64,000 nt of DNA. Source: Listeria farberi. Its GTDB lineage: Bacteria; Bacillota; Bacilli; Lactobacillales; Listeriaceae. The stretch's first letter is position 1; every line of letters begins with the position of its first letter. The notes under the pieces were generated by a model. It was not told the DNA's origin. It did not search any database and saw only the letters and a program-made list of their open reading frames with translations. The stretch is from positions 47,363-111,362 of the forward strand of contig NZ_JAARZJ010000011.1 of NCBI RefSeq assembly GCF_014229245.1, read 5' to 3'. Below are positions 1 through 9,310 of this stretch, in pieces. Both the position numbers and the translations under genes were made by a program.

Positions 1-1410
1 ACCCATGCAAGAATAGCCGTATTCTAGGTGATACGTGTTTGGCACGGCTGGATTCCAGAGTCGTTGCAGGTCGCCCGGAAGTGAACCAGCTGAACAAACT
101 ACGATGCTATCTGGCGCCACGGTATCATTAATTGTAATTAGTGCTTCGGTTTGCGTGAATTCAGTCCGTAAGCTATCTGCGTATTCGTTTAGAATTGCTT
201 GGTCGAATTGATTTTTGATTTCTGGTGTAAAATTATCCCGATTGAATTTTGTATGTTGCAGACGCGTTCGTTCTTTTAGCCATTCTTTTTTGTATGCAGC
301 AATCTTGTCACCAAATTGGGTTTTGTACCTTTTTAAAAGTGGTGCGAGTTCGGCTAGGGTTGCTTTGGCATCACCGACCACTTGGAAGGCATCTAGTTTG
401 TAAGTTTGCATACGGTTGACGTTGATATTGATAAATTTAGTTGTTGGGTTAAAGGCTGTCTTGGAGCTCGTTGTGAAATCAGTATAACGCGTGCCAATTC
501 CAATCACTAAATCGGCATTGTGGATTATTTTATTTGCAGCCAGCGTACCAAGAATACCCGTGCCTCCTAGGTTATTTTTGAAGCTAAACTCAACAGTGGA
601 TTTTCCAGCGTGCGTTTCAACGAGCGGAATGTCGTTTTGTTCGGAGAGGGCGATTAATTCTTTGCGGGCATCTGAATAGCGTGCTCCACCTCCGACAATG
701 ATTACCGGGGTCTGGCTAGCTTTGATAAGTTTCGCCGCCTCGGTTAGTTCGCGTTTTGTCGGAATTTGCCGATTAAGATAGTGAATCCGCTTTTGGAAAA
801 ATTCAACTGGATAATCGAACGCTTCTCCTTCTGTGTCTTGCGCGATGCAGATTGTTGCTGGACCGGCGCTTACTGGATTGGTCATTACTTCGAAAGCGCG
901 AATCAGAGCACTCATGAGTTGTTCTGGTCGTTGCACGCGGTCAAAATACCTGGAGACTGCCCGGAAGCCGTCGTTAGTGGTGATTGCTGTGCTCGACTCA
1001 TGCTCTAGTTGTTGTAAAACAGGGTCGGGCTGTCTAGTTGCGAATGTGTCGGCTGGCAAAAATAACACTGGTAAATTGTTCGCAAATGCGGTACCGGCTG
1101 CTGTAATTAAGTTAGCGGAACCTGGTCCAGCTGATGTGGAACACGCGTAGATGCGCTGGCGATTTTTTTGTTTTGCATAGGCAATTGCCGCGTGCGCCAT
1201 ACCCTGCTCATTTTTCCCTTGATACACTTTTAAATGACCCGGATTCTCTTCCAAAGCTTGCCCAATTCCAACCACATTCCCGTGCCCGAACAATGTAAAA
1301 ATTCCGTCCACAAACGGCGCAGATTCACCGTCCACCTCAATATACTGTTGATTTAAAAACTTCACCAGAGCTTGCGCGGTAGTTAGTCGAATTGTTTTTT
1401 CAGTCACCAT
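1..1410 (-). CDS. iolD: 3D-(3,5/4)-trihydroxycyclohexane-1,2-dione hydrolase IolD (3' end outside window)
   Basis: This is a ThDP-dependent ring-opening hydrolase of myo-inositol catabolism, acting after the inosose dehydratase. Only the N-terminal 470 codons are in the window; the family is about 640 residues, so the C-terminal third lies beyond base 1. The ATG at 1410 has a GGAGGGGA ribosome site just upstream. The N-terminal pyrimidine-binding domain is visible (FTLFGHGNVVGIG, then CSTSAGPGSANLITAAGTA), followed by the central domain (VIIVGGGARYS). It is the last visible gene of the iol operon, nine bases after iolC. The frame is intact throughout. Confidence 0.93.
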   Translation of the reverse strand, partial: MVTEKTIRLTTAQALVKFLNQQYIEVDGESAPFVDGIFTLFGHGNVVGIGQALEENPGHLKVYQGKNEQGMAHAAIAYAKQKNRQRIYACSTSAGPGSANLITAAGTAFANNLPVLFLPADTFATRQPDPVLQQLEHESSTAITTNDGFRAVSRYFDRVQRPEQLMSALIRAFEVMTNPVSAGPATICIAQDTEGEAFDYPVEFFQKRIHYLNRQIPTKRELTEAAKLIKASQTPVIIVGGGARYSDARKELIALSEQNDIPLVETHAGKSTVEFSFKNNLGGTGILGTLAANKIIHNADLVIGIGTRYTDFTTSSKTAFNPTTKFININVNRMQTYKLDAFQVVGDAKATLAELAPLLKRYKTQFGDKIAAYKKEWLKERTRLQHTKFNRDNFTPEIKNQFDQAILNEYADSLRTEFTQTEALITINDTVAPDSIVVCSAGSLPGDLQRLWNPAVPNTYHLEYGYSCMG

Positions 1411-1419
1411 AATCCCCTC

Positions 1420-2397
1420 CTACTCAGCTTGCGCGATGAGCGCTTTAATTTCGTCGGCAGTTGGCATCGCATCCGAAGAACTATGCTTGCTAACAACAAT
1501 CGAAGCTGCCGCACTTCCGAATTTAAGTGCTGTTTCGATATTTTCGCCGCTAAACAGTCCATATAAGAACGCAGATGCATAAGAATCCCCTGCGCCAAAT
1601 GTTTTGAGTACTTTAGTTTTATAGGCTTGTGCTCGGAAGGTTTCGCCCGCTTTTGTATATGCGAATGAGCCTTCCACGCCATGCTTAATAACGACAATTT
1701 CTGCTTGATGTTGGAAAAGATGCGCTTTTGTTGCTTCATTGTTACCATCGACTTGGTTTTCCATCATATCGAATTCGTCACGTGTTCCAATAATCACGTC
1801 CGCTTGTTCCGCGACCAGTGAATAATAAACCGCTGTTTCTTCCGTATTTTTCCAAGTATACGGACGATAATCCAGTTCAAAAGCGACTATCACATCGTTT
1901 TTCCGAGCTAAGTGGACTGCTTTTAAAACAGCTTCCCGTGATGGACTTTGCGCTAAAGCTGTACCAGAAATGAGCAGCACCCGTGTTTCTTTTATGTAGT
2001 CTTCCGAAATCTCTTCCGGCGTTAAATATAAATCCGCTACAGTTTCACGATACATCAAAATACTGCATTCTTCCGGGCTCTTGATTTCCGTAAACGCCAA
2101 ACCAACTTTGCGTCCAGCTGTATCTTTCACCATTCCAGCCGTATTTATATCCAAATCGCGCATATATTTTTCGATAAATCTGCCATGTTGATCATCTGAA
2201 ATTTTGCCTATAAAACCTACTTTTAAGCCGAGTTTTGCGGTTCCTATCGCAATATTCGCCGGGGAACCACCCACATATTTAGAAAAAGTCATTGTTTCTT
2301 CCATTGGACGATTGTATTCGACCGCATTCAAATCAATGCACGCGCGCCCTACTGTGATTAAATCAAATTTTCGTTCGCTATGTTTGTTTAGATTCAT
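1420..2397 (-). CDS. iolC: 5-dehydro-2-deoxygluconokinase IolC
   Basis: A PfkB-family sugar kinase that phosphorylates 5-dehydro-2-deoxy-D-gluconate (DKG) to DKG-6-phosphate in inositol breakdown; cytosolic. At 325 residues it has the usual length. PfkB signature 1 is GGSPANIA (43-50). Signature 2 is TFGAGDSYASAFLYGL (from 266), with D271 as the expected catalytic base. A strong GGAGGA site precedes the ATG. It sits between iolB and iolD in one reverse-strand operon, as in other Listeria. The iol context separates it from generic ribokinase or fructokinase relatives. Confidence 0.95.
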   Translation of the reverse strand: MNLNKHSERKFDLITVGRACIDLNAVEYNRPMEETMTFSKYVGGSPANIAIGTAKLGLKVGFIGKISDDQHGRFIEKYMRDLDINTAGMVKDTAGRKVGLAFTEIKSPEECSILMYRETVADLYLTPEEISEDYIKETRVLLISGTALAQSPSREAVLKAVHLARKNDVIVAFELDYRPYTWKNTEETAVYYSLVAEQADVIIGTRDEFDMMENQVDGNNEATKAHLFQHQAEIVVIKHGVEGSFAYTKAGETFRAQAYKTKVLKTFGAGDSYASAFLYGLFSGENIETALKFGSAAASIVVSKHSSSDAMPTADEIKALIAQAE

Positions 2398-2413
2398 GCT
2401 CCAAATCCTCCTC

Positions 2414-3235
2414 TTAGTCTCGCTCTAAAATCCATTCATGGTCTGGATCATTGTGAAATTTCCAAACCCGCTTCGGTCCAGCCATCACGTTTAAATAGTA
2501 AGAATCATATCCGTCTGGAACCCCCACTGGATGGTAGCCTTCTGGAACAACAACTGCATTCTGATGCTCTACTGCCATTGTTTCATCAAGCGCACGATCA
2601 TCCGTATAGACACGTTGAAAAATAAAGCCTTGCTCCGGATTAATTTCATGATAATAACTTTCTTCTAAAAGTGACTCTGCTGGCAAATTATCGCGGTCAT
2701 GTTTATGCGGTGGATAACTCGAAAAATTCCCGCCATCTGTATAGACTTCCACCACCAACAAACTACTCGCAACCTCACTCACATCCGGCAAAATGTTATG
2801 TACCAGTCGTTTATTTTGATATTTCCCACGCTGCTCAATTGAATTATCGCTTGCTTTAATAAGCGTCGTTGGCAAATCTCGGTCAGCCGGCGAGTAACAA
2901 AGTGCCACACGAGCTTTTTCAGAGTCTGCATTAACTTGAAACACCCGTCCACCAGAAATAAACACGCTATCAGTTGGAATTTTTTCAAAGACGTTCGCTC
3001 TTGTTCCAATTTCAGAAAAAACATGCGTACCCTCACTCACTGTAATTTTCCCAGTAAGCGCGACAATGCAACACTCTAAATCAGTAAGCTCCTCCTGATA
3101 AATGGCACCTTTTTCCAGTTCAATTAAGCGAAAACCAACGTAATTAAGCGGAGAATTTTCTTGGTTGATATCTTGAACAAGCGTAACACCAGGATTTATC
3201 TTTTCATTTAACGGTTTTCGTAATAGTTTGCTCAT
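2414..3235 (-). CDS. iolB: 5-deoxy-glucuronate isomerase IolB
   Basis: Converts 5-deoxy-D-glucuronate into 5-dehydro-2-deoxy-D-gluconate, the substrate of the next gene product IolC. The protein is a double-cupin of 273 residues, the normal length. The metal-site segment YPPHKHDRDNLPAESLLEE is present near residue 176, followed by a conserved GFIFQRVYTDD stretch. The ATG follows an AGGAGG site in the short gap after mmsA. Its operon position between mmsA and iolC supports the assignment. Confidence 0.95.
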   Translation of the reverse strand: MSKLLRKPLNEKINPGVTLVQDINQENSPLNYVGFRLIELEKGAIYQEELTDLECCIVALTGKITVSEGTHVFSEIGTRANVFEKIPTDSVFISGGRVFQVNADSEKARVALCYSPADRDLPTTLIKASDNSIEQRGKYQNKRLVHNILPDVSEVASSLLVVEVYTDGGNFSSYPPHKHDRDNLPAESLLEESYYHEINPEQGFIFQRVYTDDRALDETMAVEHQNAVVVPEGYHPVGVPDGYDSYYLNVMAGPKRVWKFHNDPDHEWILERD

Positions 3236-3246
3236 GTTCGCTCCTC

Positions 3247-4713
3247 CTATTCTTCGTAGCCTTTTAATGAATATCTCGCAGTGACAACTTTTTTATGCGT
3301 GTAAAAATCTACACTGTCTTTGCCGTTCGCATGAAGTGTTCCATAAAAGGACGATTTCCAACCAGAAAACGGGAAAAACGCCATTGGAGCAGGTACACCC
3401 AAATTCACACCAAGCATTCCAGCGTCGATTTTTTCTCTAAAGTAGCGGATTGCCTTGGCATTATTGGTGAAAATACAAGCTCCGTTCGCAAATTCAGATT
3501 GGTTCGCAACCCGAACTGCTTCTTGGAGATTTTTCACACGAATCACAGATAAAACTGGGGCAAAAATCTCCTCTTTCCAAATCGTCATATCTGTCGTAAC
3601 ATCTTCCAAAATTGTCGGTCCAACAAAATGTCCTTCAGAAAGCCCTGTTTCACGGCCATCTACAGTTAATTTCGCCCCTTCTTCCACGCCTTTTTCAATA
3701 TAAGCAATCGTGCGTTTTTGGTTTTCTTCGCGAATTACTGGACCGAGGAAAACGCCATCGTCTAACCCGTTTCCAATTTTCACATTCTGCGCGGCTGTCC
3801 GAAGTGCCGCTAGAAACTTATCCGCGATGCCTTCTTCAACTGTGACGACCGCACACGCCATGCAACGTTCACCAGCCGATCCAAATGCCGCTGAAATAAC
3901 ATTCGTCACGGTATCTTCTAAATCCGCATCATTAAGCACAATCGTATGGTTTTTCGCGCCTGTCAAAGCTTGTACACGTTTCAAATTCGCGCTCCCTGTT
4001 TTATAGACATACTCCCCAACTGGCTTAGAACCAACAAAAGAAACCGCTTTAATTATTTCGTTTTCTAAAATACCATTAACCACATCATGCGCGCCGTATA
4101 CCACATTGAACACACCTTTTGGAAGACCAGCCTCGGAAAACAAATCCACCAATTTCTCCATTAGAAGTGGCGTTCTCTCGGATGGTTTTAAAATAAACGA
4201 GTTACCAAGTGCAATGGCCATCGGGAACATCCAACATGGCACCATCATCGGGAAGTTAAATGGTGCAATTCCACCAACAACCCCGACCGGATAGCGATAA
4301 TTTGCCGCCTCCACATCTGTTGCAATCGAAGCAAGCGAATCACCCATCATGAGTGTTGGTGCTCCCGCCGCGAATTCAACGTTTTCAATACCACGTTGCA
4401 CTTCACCGCGTGCCTCGGATAAATTTTTACCATTTTCGAGTGTAATTAATCTTGCTAGTTCTTCTTTATGTTGAATGAGTAACTGTTGGAAACTAAATAG
4501 AACCCGTGCACGTCTTGGTACAGCAACTTGGCTCCATTTTTCAAAAGCTTGTTCGGCAATGGTAATGGCCTGGTCTAATTCCGCGCGCGTCGATATTGGC
4601 ACTTGGCACAGAACTTCCCCCGTCGCTGGATTGATGACATCTTCGTATTTATCCGTCTTACTCTCGACCCATTCGCCGTTAATATAATTCTTTAATTTCC
4701 GTACATCTGCCAT
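3247..4713 (-). CDS. mmsA: (Methyl)malonate-semialdehyde dehydrogenase, acylating (IolA/MmsA)
   Basis: A CoA-dependent aldehyde dehydrogenase that turns malonate semialdehyde, the end product of inositol degradation, into acetyl-CoA and CO2. Length 488 residues, as expected. The fold signature [14 protein letters not shown] starts at 161 and the catalytic Cys is C284 in GERCMAC. The ATG has a GGAGGGA site. It is the first gene of the iol operon, divergent from iolR. Valine-pathway methylmalonate semialdehyde would be an alternative substrate, but the iol neighbours make the inositol role much more likely. Confidence 0.95.
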   Translation of the reverse strand: MADVRKLKNYINGEWVESKTDKYEDVINPATGEVLCQVPISTRAELDQAITIAEQAFEKWSQVAVPRRARVLFSFQQLLIQHKEELARLITLENGKNLSEARGEVQRGIENVEFAAGAPTLMMGDSLASIATDVEAANYRYPVGVVGGIAPFNFPMMVPCWMFPMAIALGNSFILKPSERTPLLMEKLVDLFSEAGLPKGVFNVVYGAHDVVNGILENEIIKAVSFVGSKPVGEYVYKTGSANLKRVQALTGAKNHTIVLNDADLEDTVTNVISAAFGSAGERCMACAVVTVEEGIADKFLAALRTAAQNVKIGNGLDDGVFLGPVIREENQKRTIAYIEKGVEEGAKLTVDGRETGLSEGHFVGPTILEDVTTDMTIWKEEIFAPVLSVIRVKNLQEAVRVANQSEFANGACIFTNNAKAIRYFREKIDAGMLGVNLGVPAPMAFFPFSGWKSSFYGTLHANGKDSVDFYTHKKVVTARYSLKGYEE

Positions 4714-4759
4714 AAATTATCCCTCCACTTAAAATTACTCATAAGTTAACCATCAATCG

Positions 4760-4867
4760 ATTATAACCCCATCTTAAGCCAATAAAATTGGAGAGTCAAT
4801 TTAATTTTTGTCACTAACTTCACCATAAAAAATCATAGTTGATTACCTTTTGAGCATGTGTTATAAA
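4760..4867. promoter_or_regulatory. Divergent iol operon / iolR promoter region
   Basis: Rightward, a near-canonical sigma-A promoter for iolR has TTGATT at 4839-4844, a 17-base spacer and TATAAA at 4862-4867. Leftward, TATAAT (reverse of 4760-4765) is a good -10 for mmsA, but the -35 at the matching distance is poor, as expected for a regulated promoter. IolR would be expected to bind here. I did not find a clear symmetric operator by eye. Confidence 0.55.
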
Positions 4868-4907
4868 TAGTGTAATTAAAATAATTTTGCCAAAGGATGA
4901 ATTTAAA

Positions 4908-5669
4908 ATGAAAGTACAACGCATTCAAGCGATTGAGAATTTAATTCACGAAAAAGGCAGTATTAGCCTCGATGATTTATGCGAACAATTCAACGTTTCT
5001 AAAAATACTATTCGCCGCGATATTACCAAACTTCTCCAAAAAAACACCATCCAAAAAGTCTATGGTGGTGTCGTTTCTGTTTATAATAATCCCGAAGAAA
5101 TTCGGCCGTTCGAAAATCGTGATACTGAAAATCATGCTGAAAAACAGCTTATCGGAAAAGCAGCCGCTGATTTTATTGAAGAGAATGATTTGATTTTTAT
5201 TGATTCCGGCACAACGACTAGCTGTCTCGCTGCCGCTCTGCCAACAGATAAGGAGATTACTATTATTACCAATAGCTTAGATGTGATTAATTTTGCAAGT
5301 GAAATGGATAATGTGAAATTGATTGTGATTGGTTCGACTTTTAAACCGAGTACTAAATCATTTGTCGGCGTGGAGAACTGGGGATTTTTTGAGAAATACA
5401 ATATTACGAAAGCTTTCATGGCCGCGACTGCGCTTTCGACTACGCACGGGGTGATGAACTCGGATATTCTGGAGTATGAGATTAAGCGACATATGATGGA
5501 AAAAGCTACGGAGAAATTTTTGCTGGTGGATCATACGAAGGTGGATAAGTCGGCTTTGCTTACTTACGGGGAGTTGGCGGAATTTGATTGGTTGGTTACG
5601 TCGAAGGAAATGGCTGGTGGGTGTTTGGGGTATTGTGCGGATGTTGGGGTTTTGGTGAGGTTGGTTTAG
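4908..5669 (+). CDS. iolR: DeoR-family transcriptional regulator of the inositol operon
   Basis: An N-terminal DeoR winged helix (IQAIENLIHEKG, then VSKNTIRRDITKLL as recognition helix) is followed by a sugar-phosphate-binding sensor domain with the usual FIDSGTTTSCLA motif. About 253 residues. I choose the ATG at 4908 because AAAGGA lies ten bases upstream; an in-frame TTG at 4887 has no ribosome site. It is divergent from mmsA and most likely represses iol genes until an inositol catabolite such as DKG-phosphate binds. The role is inferred from position and from Bacillus IolR. Confidence 0.85.
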   Translation: MKVQRIQAIENLIHEKGSISLDDLCEQFNVSKNTIRRDITKLLQKNTIQKVYGGVVSVYNNPEEIRPFENRDTENHAEKQLIGKAAADFIEENDLIFIDSGTTTSCLAAALPTDKEITIITNSLDVINFASEMDNVKLIVIGSTFKPSTKSFVGVENWGFFEKYNITKAFMAATALSTTHGVMNSDILEYEIKRHMMEKATEKFLLVDHTKVDKSALLTYGELAEFDWLVTSKEMAGGCLGYCADVGVLVRLV

Positions 5670-5672
5670 TTT

Positions 5673-5703
5673 GAAGACCCTTTCTTCTGAAAGGGTCTTC
5701 TTT
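5673..5703. terminator. Intrinsic terminator after iolR
   Basis: A perfect 12-bp stem (GAAGACCCTTTC / GAAAGGGTCTTC) with a TTCT loop, followed by TTT. It lies between the convergent iolR and the membrane-protein gene, and may serve both. Confidence 0.85.
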
Positions 5704-5710
5704 GATTTAG

Positions 5711-6571
5711 CTATTTTTCTCCGTACCATTCTTTCTCGGTAAAATTAGTTGTCCTCCGAAATTCCTCTGCATATTTTTCAATCACTTTACCTCGAACGAA
5801 AAGATTTGCTTTAAACAGAAAAAATGTTGGGATTAAAGTAATCAGTAGTAATAACGGAACCCCAAAAACAATACCTATCATATCATCTAATACGCTACTA
5901 GTAGCAGCCTCGTTAGCTCCAGTCAAAGTCATAATCCAAGACTTATTCATTCTATAAAATTGCATACCTACTAACGCAATTACAGCTAAAAATCCAGAAA
6001 TCCTTAACATGATAGTCAACTCTTTCGAGGTTTTATAATTCTGGTTGAATGTCTTATTAATTTCTTCTAAAATCATATTTTTCTCCACCTTGTTATAAAG
6101 GTACAGAAAAACTAATATCGTAAGCAAAAACACCGAAAAATTAATGATATAATTGCCTTTCGTCATTCCAAGTCCTACTGCGAAATAAGAAATGTAGGCT
6201 AGTTTCGCTATTGAATAGCAATAAGTTTTATATCCATAATTCCTTAGAAAAGGAGGATATGCTTTGAAAAATTGATGGCACATTAAAATAATAATAAGTA
6301 ATTCTGCTATTATTACGATACTATTAGCAATAATAAAACTTCCTCCAGCAAGTTCTATAGCAAAACTACATACCATTAAGACAGGAAATAATAAGCCTAG
6401 CAGCAGAATTATTATTTTCTTCAGTTCAATAGATAAACTTTGCTTTTTATCGCCTTTCATGACTTCATAGATATCTTTTAATTTGAGAGTATCCTTTGCA
6501 TTTTCATTTGAATTTATAAAGTAAAACAATTGTCCGTGAGTCTTTATTTTTGATTCAACAATTTTAAACAT
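5711..6571 (-). CDS. Hypothetical membrane protein, last gene of LXG toxin cassette
   Basis: I do not recognise the family. The 286-residue protein has a soluble N-terminus (about 50 residues) and roughly six hydrophobic segments (near 52-70, 78-97, 120-140, 143-160, 195-215 and 235-258) with a charged C-terminal tail. The DNA is more AT-rich than flanking housekeeping genes, like the immunity gene before it. It follows the putative immunity gene by about 17 bases, so co-transcription is likely. Position suggests a second immunity or membrane-protection factor, or a passenger gene. This is inference only. Confidence 0.7.
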   Translation of the reverse strand: MFKIVESKIKTHGQLFYFINSNENAKDTLKLKDIYEVMKGDKKQSLSIELKKIIILLLGLLFPVLMVCSFAIELAGGSFIIANSIVIIAELLIIILMCHQFFKAYPPFLRNYGYKTYCYSIAKLAYISYFAVGLGMTKGNYIINFSVFLLTILVFLYLYNKVEKNMILEEINKTFNQNYKTSKELTIMLRISGFLAVIALVGMQFYRMNKSWIMTLTGANEAATSSVLDDMIGIVFGVPLLLLITLIPTFFLFKANLFVRGKVIEKYAEEFRRTTNFTEKEWYGEK

Positions 6572-6588
6572 TTACCTTCCTCTCCTAT

Positions 6589-7041
6589 TTAGCCCTCTAT
6601 AGTAATTTCATCAGTACTAAATTCTTCTAAAAACAAATCAATAGGAAAGTCTTCACTATAAAGAATTGTGAATAAATCTCCCTCTATAAGCTCCACTTCA
6701 CACAAGACTTTTCCGCTATCATTCAATTCATTCTCAGATGTAACAACCAATATACTAAGTTCCCAAACAGTTCGACATTGTTTTAATATATTTATTATTT
6801 CTTTAAAATCTACATTGATACCGTGTGATTCTTTTACTAAATTATTAAAATCAAAAACTTCTGTGCTAAATAGCCCTTTTTCTTCCTTGAATTGCTCTTG
6901 ATCATTTGGAACTGCATCTATCATTTCGATAGTGAACTGTTCAACTTTGGTGATATCTTTTAAAACAGTTAATACTTTTATTAAAAAATCTGCATTATAA
7001 TTGGCATCCTTGTAGTTGAAATCTAGTTTTTTCAATCTCAT
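6589..7041 (-). CDS. Putative immunity protein for the LXG toxin
   Basis: A small acidic soluble protein of about 150 residues with no signal peptide or membrane segment and no family I can name. It begins immediately after the LXG toxin gene, and its ribosome site AGGAG overlaps the toxin stop codon. In polymorphic toxin loci that place is normally held by the cognate immunity gene. The start is uncertain: the ATG at 7041 is only two bases from AGGAG, while the in-frame TTG at 7035 is eight bases away and may be the real initiator. AT-rich, like the toxin 3' end. Confidence 0.75.
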   Translation of the reverse strand: MRLKKLDFNYKDANYNADFLIKVLTVLKDITKVEQFTIEMIDAVPNDQEQFKEEKGLFSTEVFDFNNLVKESHGINVDFKEIINILKQCRTVWELSILVVTSENELNDSGKVLCEVELIEGDLFTILYSEDFPIDLFLEEFSTDEITIEG

Positions 7042-7046
7042 CACTC

Positions 7047-8471
7047 CTATTTGTTAAATGGTGGATTAGTATCAAATCTATGGTCTATTTTCTTTCCCAA
7101 AGGAAAGTCTGCATTATAAATATATTCATGCCAGTGGGGAGCACTATGTGAATTCGGTCTCCCATGATTAGTATAATCTATCCAACCTTTTTCCCGACCA
7201 TAATCATCATAAAACTTTGTTTGTTTTAAATTACCTAAATCATCAAATTTATTTAACGATTTAACTCCTGGTTCGACTCTAGATGGCAATCTATAGTTTT
7301 TATAGTATTCTTCTGGAAGGAAAACTTCTGTTTCATAATCGTTCTTTTGTTCATTTATTGTTCCTTTTTTAGTTTTACTTGAACTAGTTTTCCCATCAAT
7401 AATAGATTTATTCCTCGCCGCCGCAATCCCAAAGCCTAATCCTAGTGCCATATCGGTCAAACCAGCGTCATCCATCGCATCCTTCACGCTAGCTACATAA
7501 GCAGAGGACCTCAGTGTCACGCCGGAAAATCCGGTTACTTTTTGACCATTTAAGTAGTTGACGCCGTCTTTCCATGCGTCATTTACTTTGCGTTCGAGCT
7601 CTTCACCGGAAAGATTTGTGTACAGAATAGGGTCTAACTCGGCTCCGTTCTCCTCTAGAAAAGCTTGGAGTTCTTTGTTACTGGCGCGTTTGCCGTCTCG
7701 TTCCAATAGCCACATCGTGACGGTTTCGCCTTTGTCATTCACATAAGTATAGGCGAATAACTGATAGTCTTCGAATGCTTCTGGGAAGGGATCTTTGGCG
7801 TTTTCTTTACGTGCTTTATCCATCGCTTTTCTCATCAAACTAATAGATGCATGGACGCTTTGAGACACAGTGTAGGTGCCTGTTTTCTCATGGAAGGTCA
7901 CATTTTGTTTCAGTTCTTGGACCGCTCGTCCTGTGGAGTGAATGAGTTCGGTTAACGCACTAAAAAACTGGGCGTGACTTTGTTCAAAGGCGATGTACCT
8001 CTCTAGTATATCTTCTTTTTCGATAGCTTGCAGTAATTGCGTGTGCGCACTTCTTGCTTGGACTACGTAGACTTGTTGCATATCTGGCTTCGTATTCGGC
8101 GCGGTGAGTTGGCGATGTAAGTCTTCTTCTTTTCGCTGCAAATGTGCCACTTTCGTCATTGCTTCTTGAAGGATTTCCGCATCGATTCGGGCGGAAGGCG
8201 AGCTATCGACTTGGCTACCAAACTCGCGTATGTATTGTGCTAAACGTTCTTCGCTTTCTTCCAAGGCTTCTAAAATACTTTGCGCGATAGAGGGATAACT
8301 GGAAGTAAAATAGCTTTGGGATGCTGATACTGCTTGCCCTTTTAAACTTTTATCTTGTGCATACTTGCTCGCTGCTTGTTGAATCCCGCGTATCATCTTT
8401 TTAGCCTCAGCATTACTGCTTTGTAATCCTTGAAGAAAGTCATTGAGTTCTGCAATATCGATTCGACTCAT
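7047..8471 (-). CDS. LXG-domain polymorphic toxin, type VII secretion substrate
   Basis: 474 residues. The N-terminal helical LXG domain (about 1-200) starts MSRIDIAELNDFLQGLQSS, and a linker/pre-toxin region follows to about 365. The C-terminal module (about 370-474) carries RPNSHSAPHWHEYIYN, a His-rich segment typical of small nuclease-like toxin tips. I cannot assign its exact toxin family. LXG proteins are exported by the EssC/YukC apparatus, encoded elsewhere, and kill neighbouring bacteria. The ATG at 8471 has AAGGAG eight bases upstream; a GTG at 8480 is less likely. The last 350 bases are clearly more AT-rich, consistent with a swapped toxin tip. The start overlaps the preceding gene by four bases. 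Confidence 0.85.
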   Translation of the reverse strand: MSRIDIAELNDFLQGLQSSNAEAKKMIRGIQQAASKYAQDKSLKGQAVSASQSYFTSSYPSIAQSILEALEESEERLAQYIREFGSQVDSSPSARIDAEILQEAMTKVAHLQRKEEDLHRQLTAPNTKPDMQQVYVVQARSAHTQLLQAIEKEDILERYIAFEQSHAQFFSALTELIHSTGRAVQELKQNVTFHEKTGTYTVSQSVHASISLMRKAMDKARKENAKDPFPEAFEDYQLFAYTYVNDKGETVTMWLLERDGKRASNKELQAFLEENGAELDPILYTNLSGEELERKVNDAWKDGVNYLNGQKVTGFSGVTLRSSAYVASVKDAMDDAGLTDMALGLGFGIAAARNKSIIDGKTSSSKTKKGTINEQKNDYETEVFLPEEYYKNYRLPSRVEPGVKSLNKFDDLGNLKQTKFYDDYGREKGWIDYTNHGRPNSHSAPHWHEYIYNADFPLGKKIDHRFDTNPPFNK

Positions 8472-8836
8472 TGGTTCCACTCCTTTCGCAAGGAGGATTG
8501 TTTGGTCTCTATATCGTGCATTTCTGCTCTAGTAGTCCGCGCTTCTTCTTCCAAATGAACACGTTTTTCCGACAAATCTTTTCGCCATGCCATCGCTTCT
8601 TCGTGTTGTTGTTCTTCCAGATAGCGGTGGAAACCATTCGCTTCCTCCCCTTGCCATCCGCCTCGCAAGAAGTCCAGCAATCCTTGTTTCTCACATTCTA
8701 ATTGATGGCTATCTTCTTCTAACCATTCTTGTTCCGCTTGTTTGCGCTTAGTCTGCCTCAAATTATCTTGTAAAACATCCTGCGCTTTTTTCACTTGTTG
8801 TAGTTGCTGTTCTAACTGGCTGTGCACGTTGTCCAT
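8468..8836 (-). CDS. LXG-associated coiled-coil protein (DUF3958-like, Lap2 type)
   Basis: A 122-residue, highly charged and almost wholly helical protein rich in Gln, Glu and Lys, with heptad-like patterns from 4 to 50 and 70 to 120 and the central segment LLDFLRGGWQGEEANGF. The small size and position directly before an LXG gene match the DUF3958 Lap2 proteins, which bind the LXG domain and are needed for its export. GGAGGT precedes the ATG by seven bases. It overlaps the toxin start, so translation is probably coupled. Confidence 0.75.
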   Translation of the reverse strand: MDNVHSQLEQQLQQVKKAQDVLQDNLRQTKRKQAEQEWLEEDSHQLECEKQGLLDFLRGGWQGEEANGFHRYLEEQQHEEAMAWRKDLSEKRVHLEEEARTTRAEMHDIETKQSSLRKEWNQ

Positions 8837-9121
8837 CTACCGCACCTCCAGCTGATTTATTTTCTGTCCCATCGCTTGATCTTGTTTCGCATAGGCCATG
8901 CCCATTTTCTTTAATCTACCCGCATCTTGCTTTGTCACGGTTTGGAAATCTTCTACCACATCGACCAAATCAATTAATGCAGACCGTAACTGATTGATAG
9001 AATTCGCTCGGGAGTATGCCATATTTCCACCTTTTAACGGCAAATAGCTTCCCGCGCTTTTGCTGTCTAGGTTCGAGGCATGTTTTTGGAACGTTGCTTC
9101 GTTGACTTTTATCTCTCTCAT
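8837..9121 (-). CDS. WXG100-like small T7SS partner (TIGR04197/DUF3130, Lap1 type)
   Basis: A 94-residue protein predicted as a helical hairpin (MREIKVNEATFQKHASNLDS, then helices around 40-92). It resembles the SACOL2603/TIGR04197 family of WXG100-related T7SS proteins. It is the first gene of the cassette, and its stop abuts the start of the DUF3958-like gene. By analogy with Streptococcus intermedius and Listeria LXG loci it forms, with the next product, a targeting complex on the LXG domain. A GAGAGGA site lies nine bases before the ATG, and a TATAAT-like element at about 9164-9169 may be the promoter -10. Confidence 0.78.
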   Translation of the reverse strand: MREIKVNEATFQKHASNLDSKSAGSYLPLKGGNMAYSRANSINQLRSALIDLVDVVEDFQTVTKQDAGRLKKMGMAYAKQDQAMGQKINQLEVR

Positions 9122-9272
9122 CTTGATGATTCCTCTCTATGTCTAGTTTTCCACTCCTCTATTATAGCATCGTAACTACTTCCCTTTTGTGAGCGTTTTG
9201 TGAACCTCTGTGTATAAGCGTAGTCAGATAAAGAACTAATTAGTATATTTTTATACCTTTTTTATTGTATGC

Positions 9273-9303
9273 AAAAAAGACCCCTTTCATCCGAAAGAGA
9301 TCT
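9273..9303 (-). terminator. Intrinsic terminator after the ligand-binding-domain gene
   Basis: Read on the reverse strand, an 11-bp stem (AGATCTCTTTC / GAAAGGGGTCT) forms with two G-U pairs and a four-base loop, followed by TTTTTT. On the forward strand the same positions are mismatches, so its direction is leftward. Confidence 0.8.
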
Positions 9304-9310
9304 CCTCAAT

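Noticed and set aside
1404..1748. 114-residue reverse frame inside iolC
   Set aside because: It is a shadow frame of the kinase gene with no ribosome site or recognisable domain.
4887..4907. TTG start of iolR at 4887
   Set aside because: It has no ribosome site, whereas ATG 4908 has AAAGGA at good spacing and begins at the usual DeoR N-terminus.
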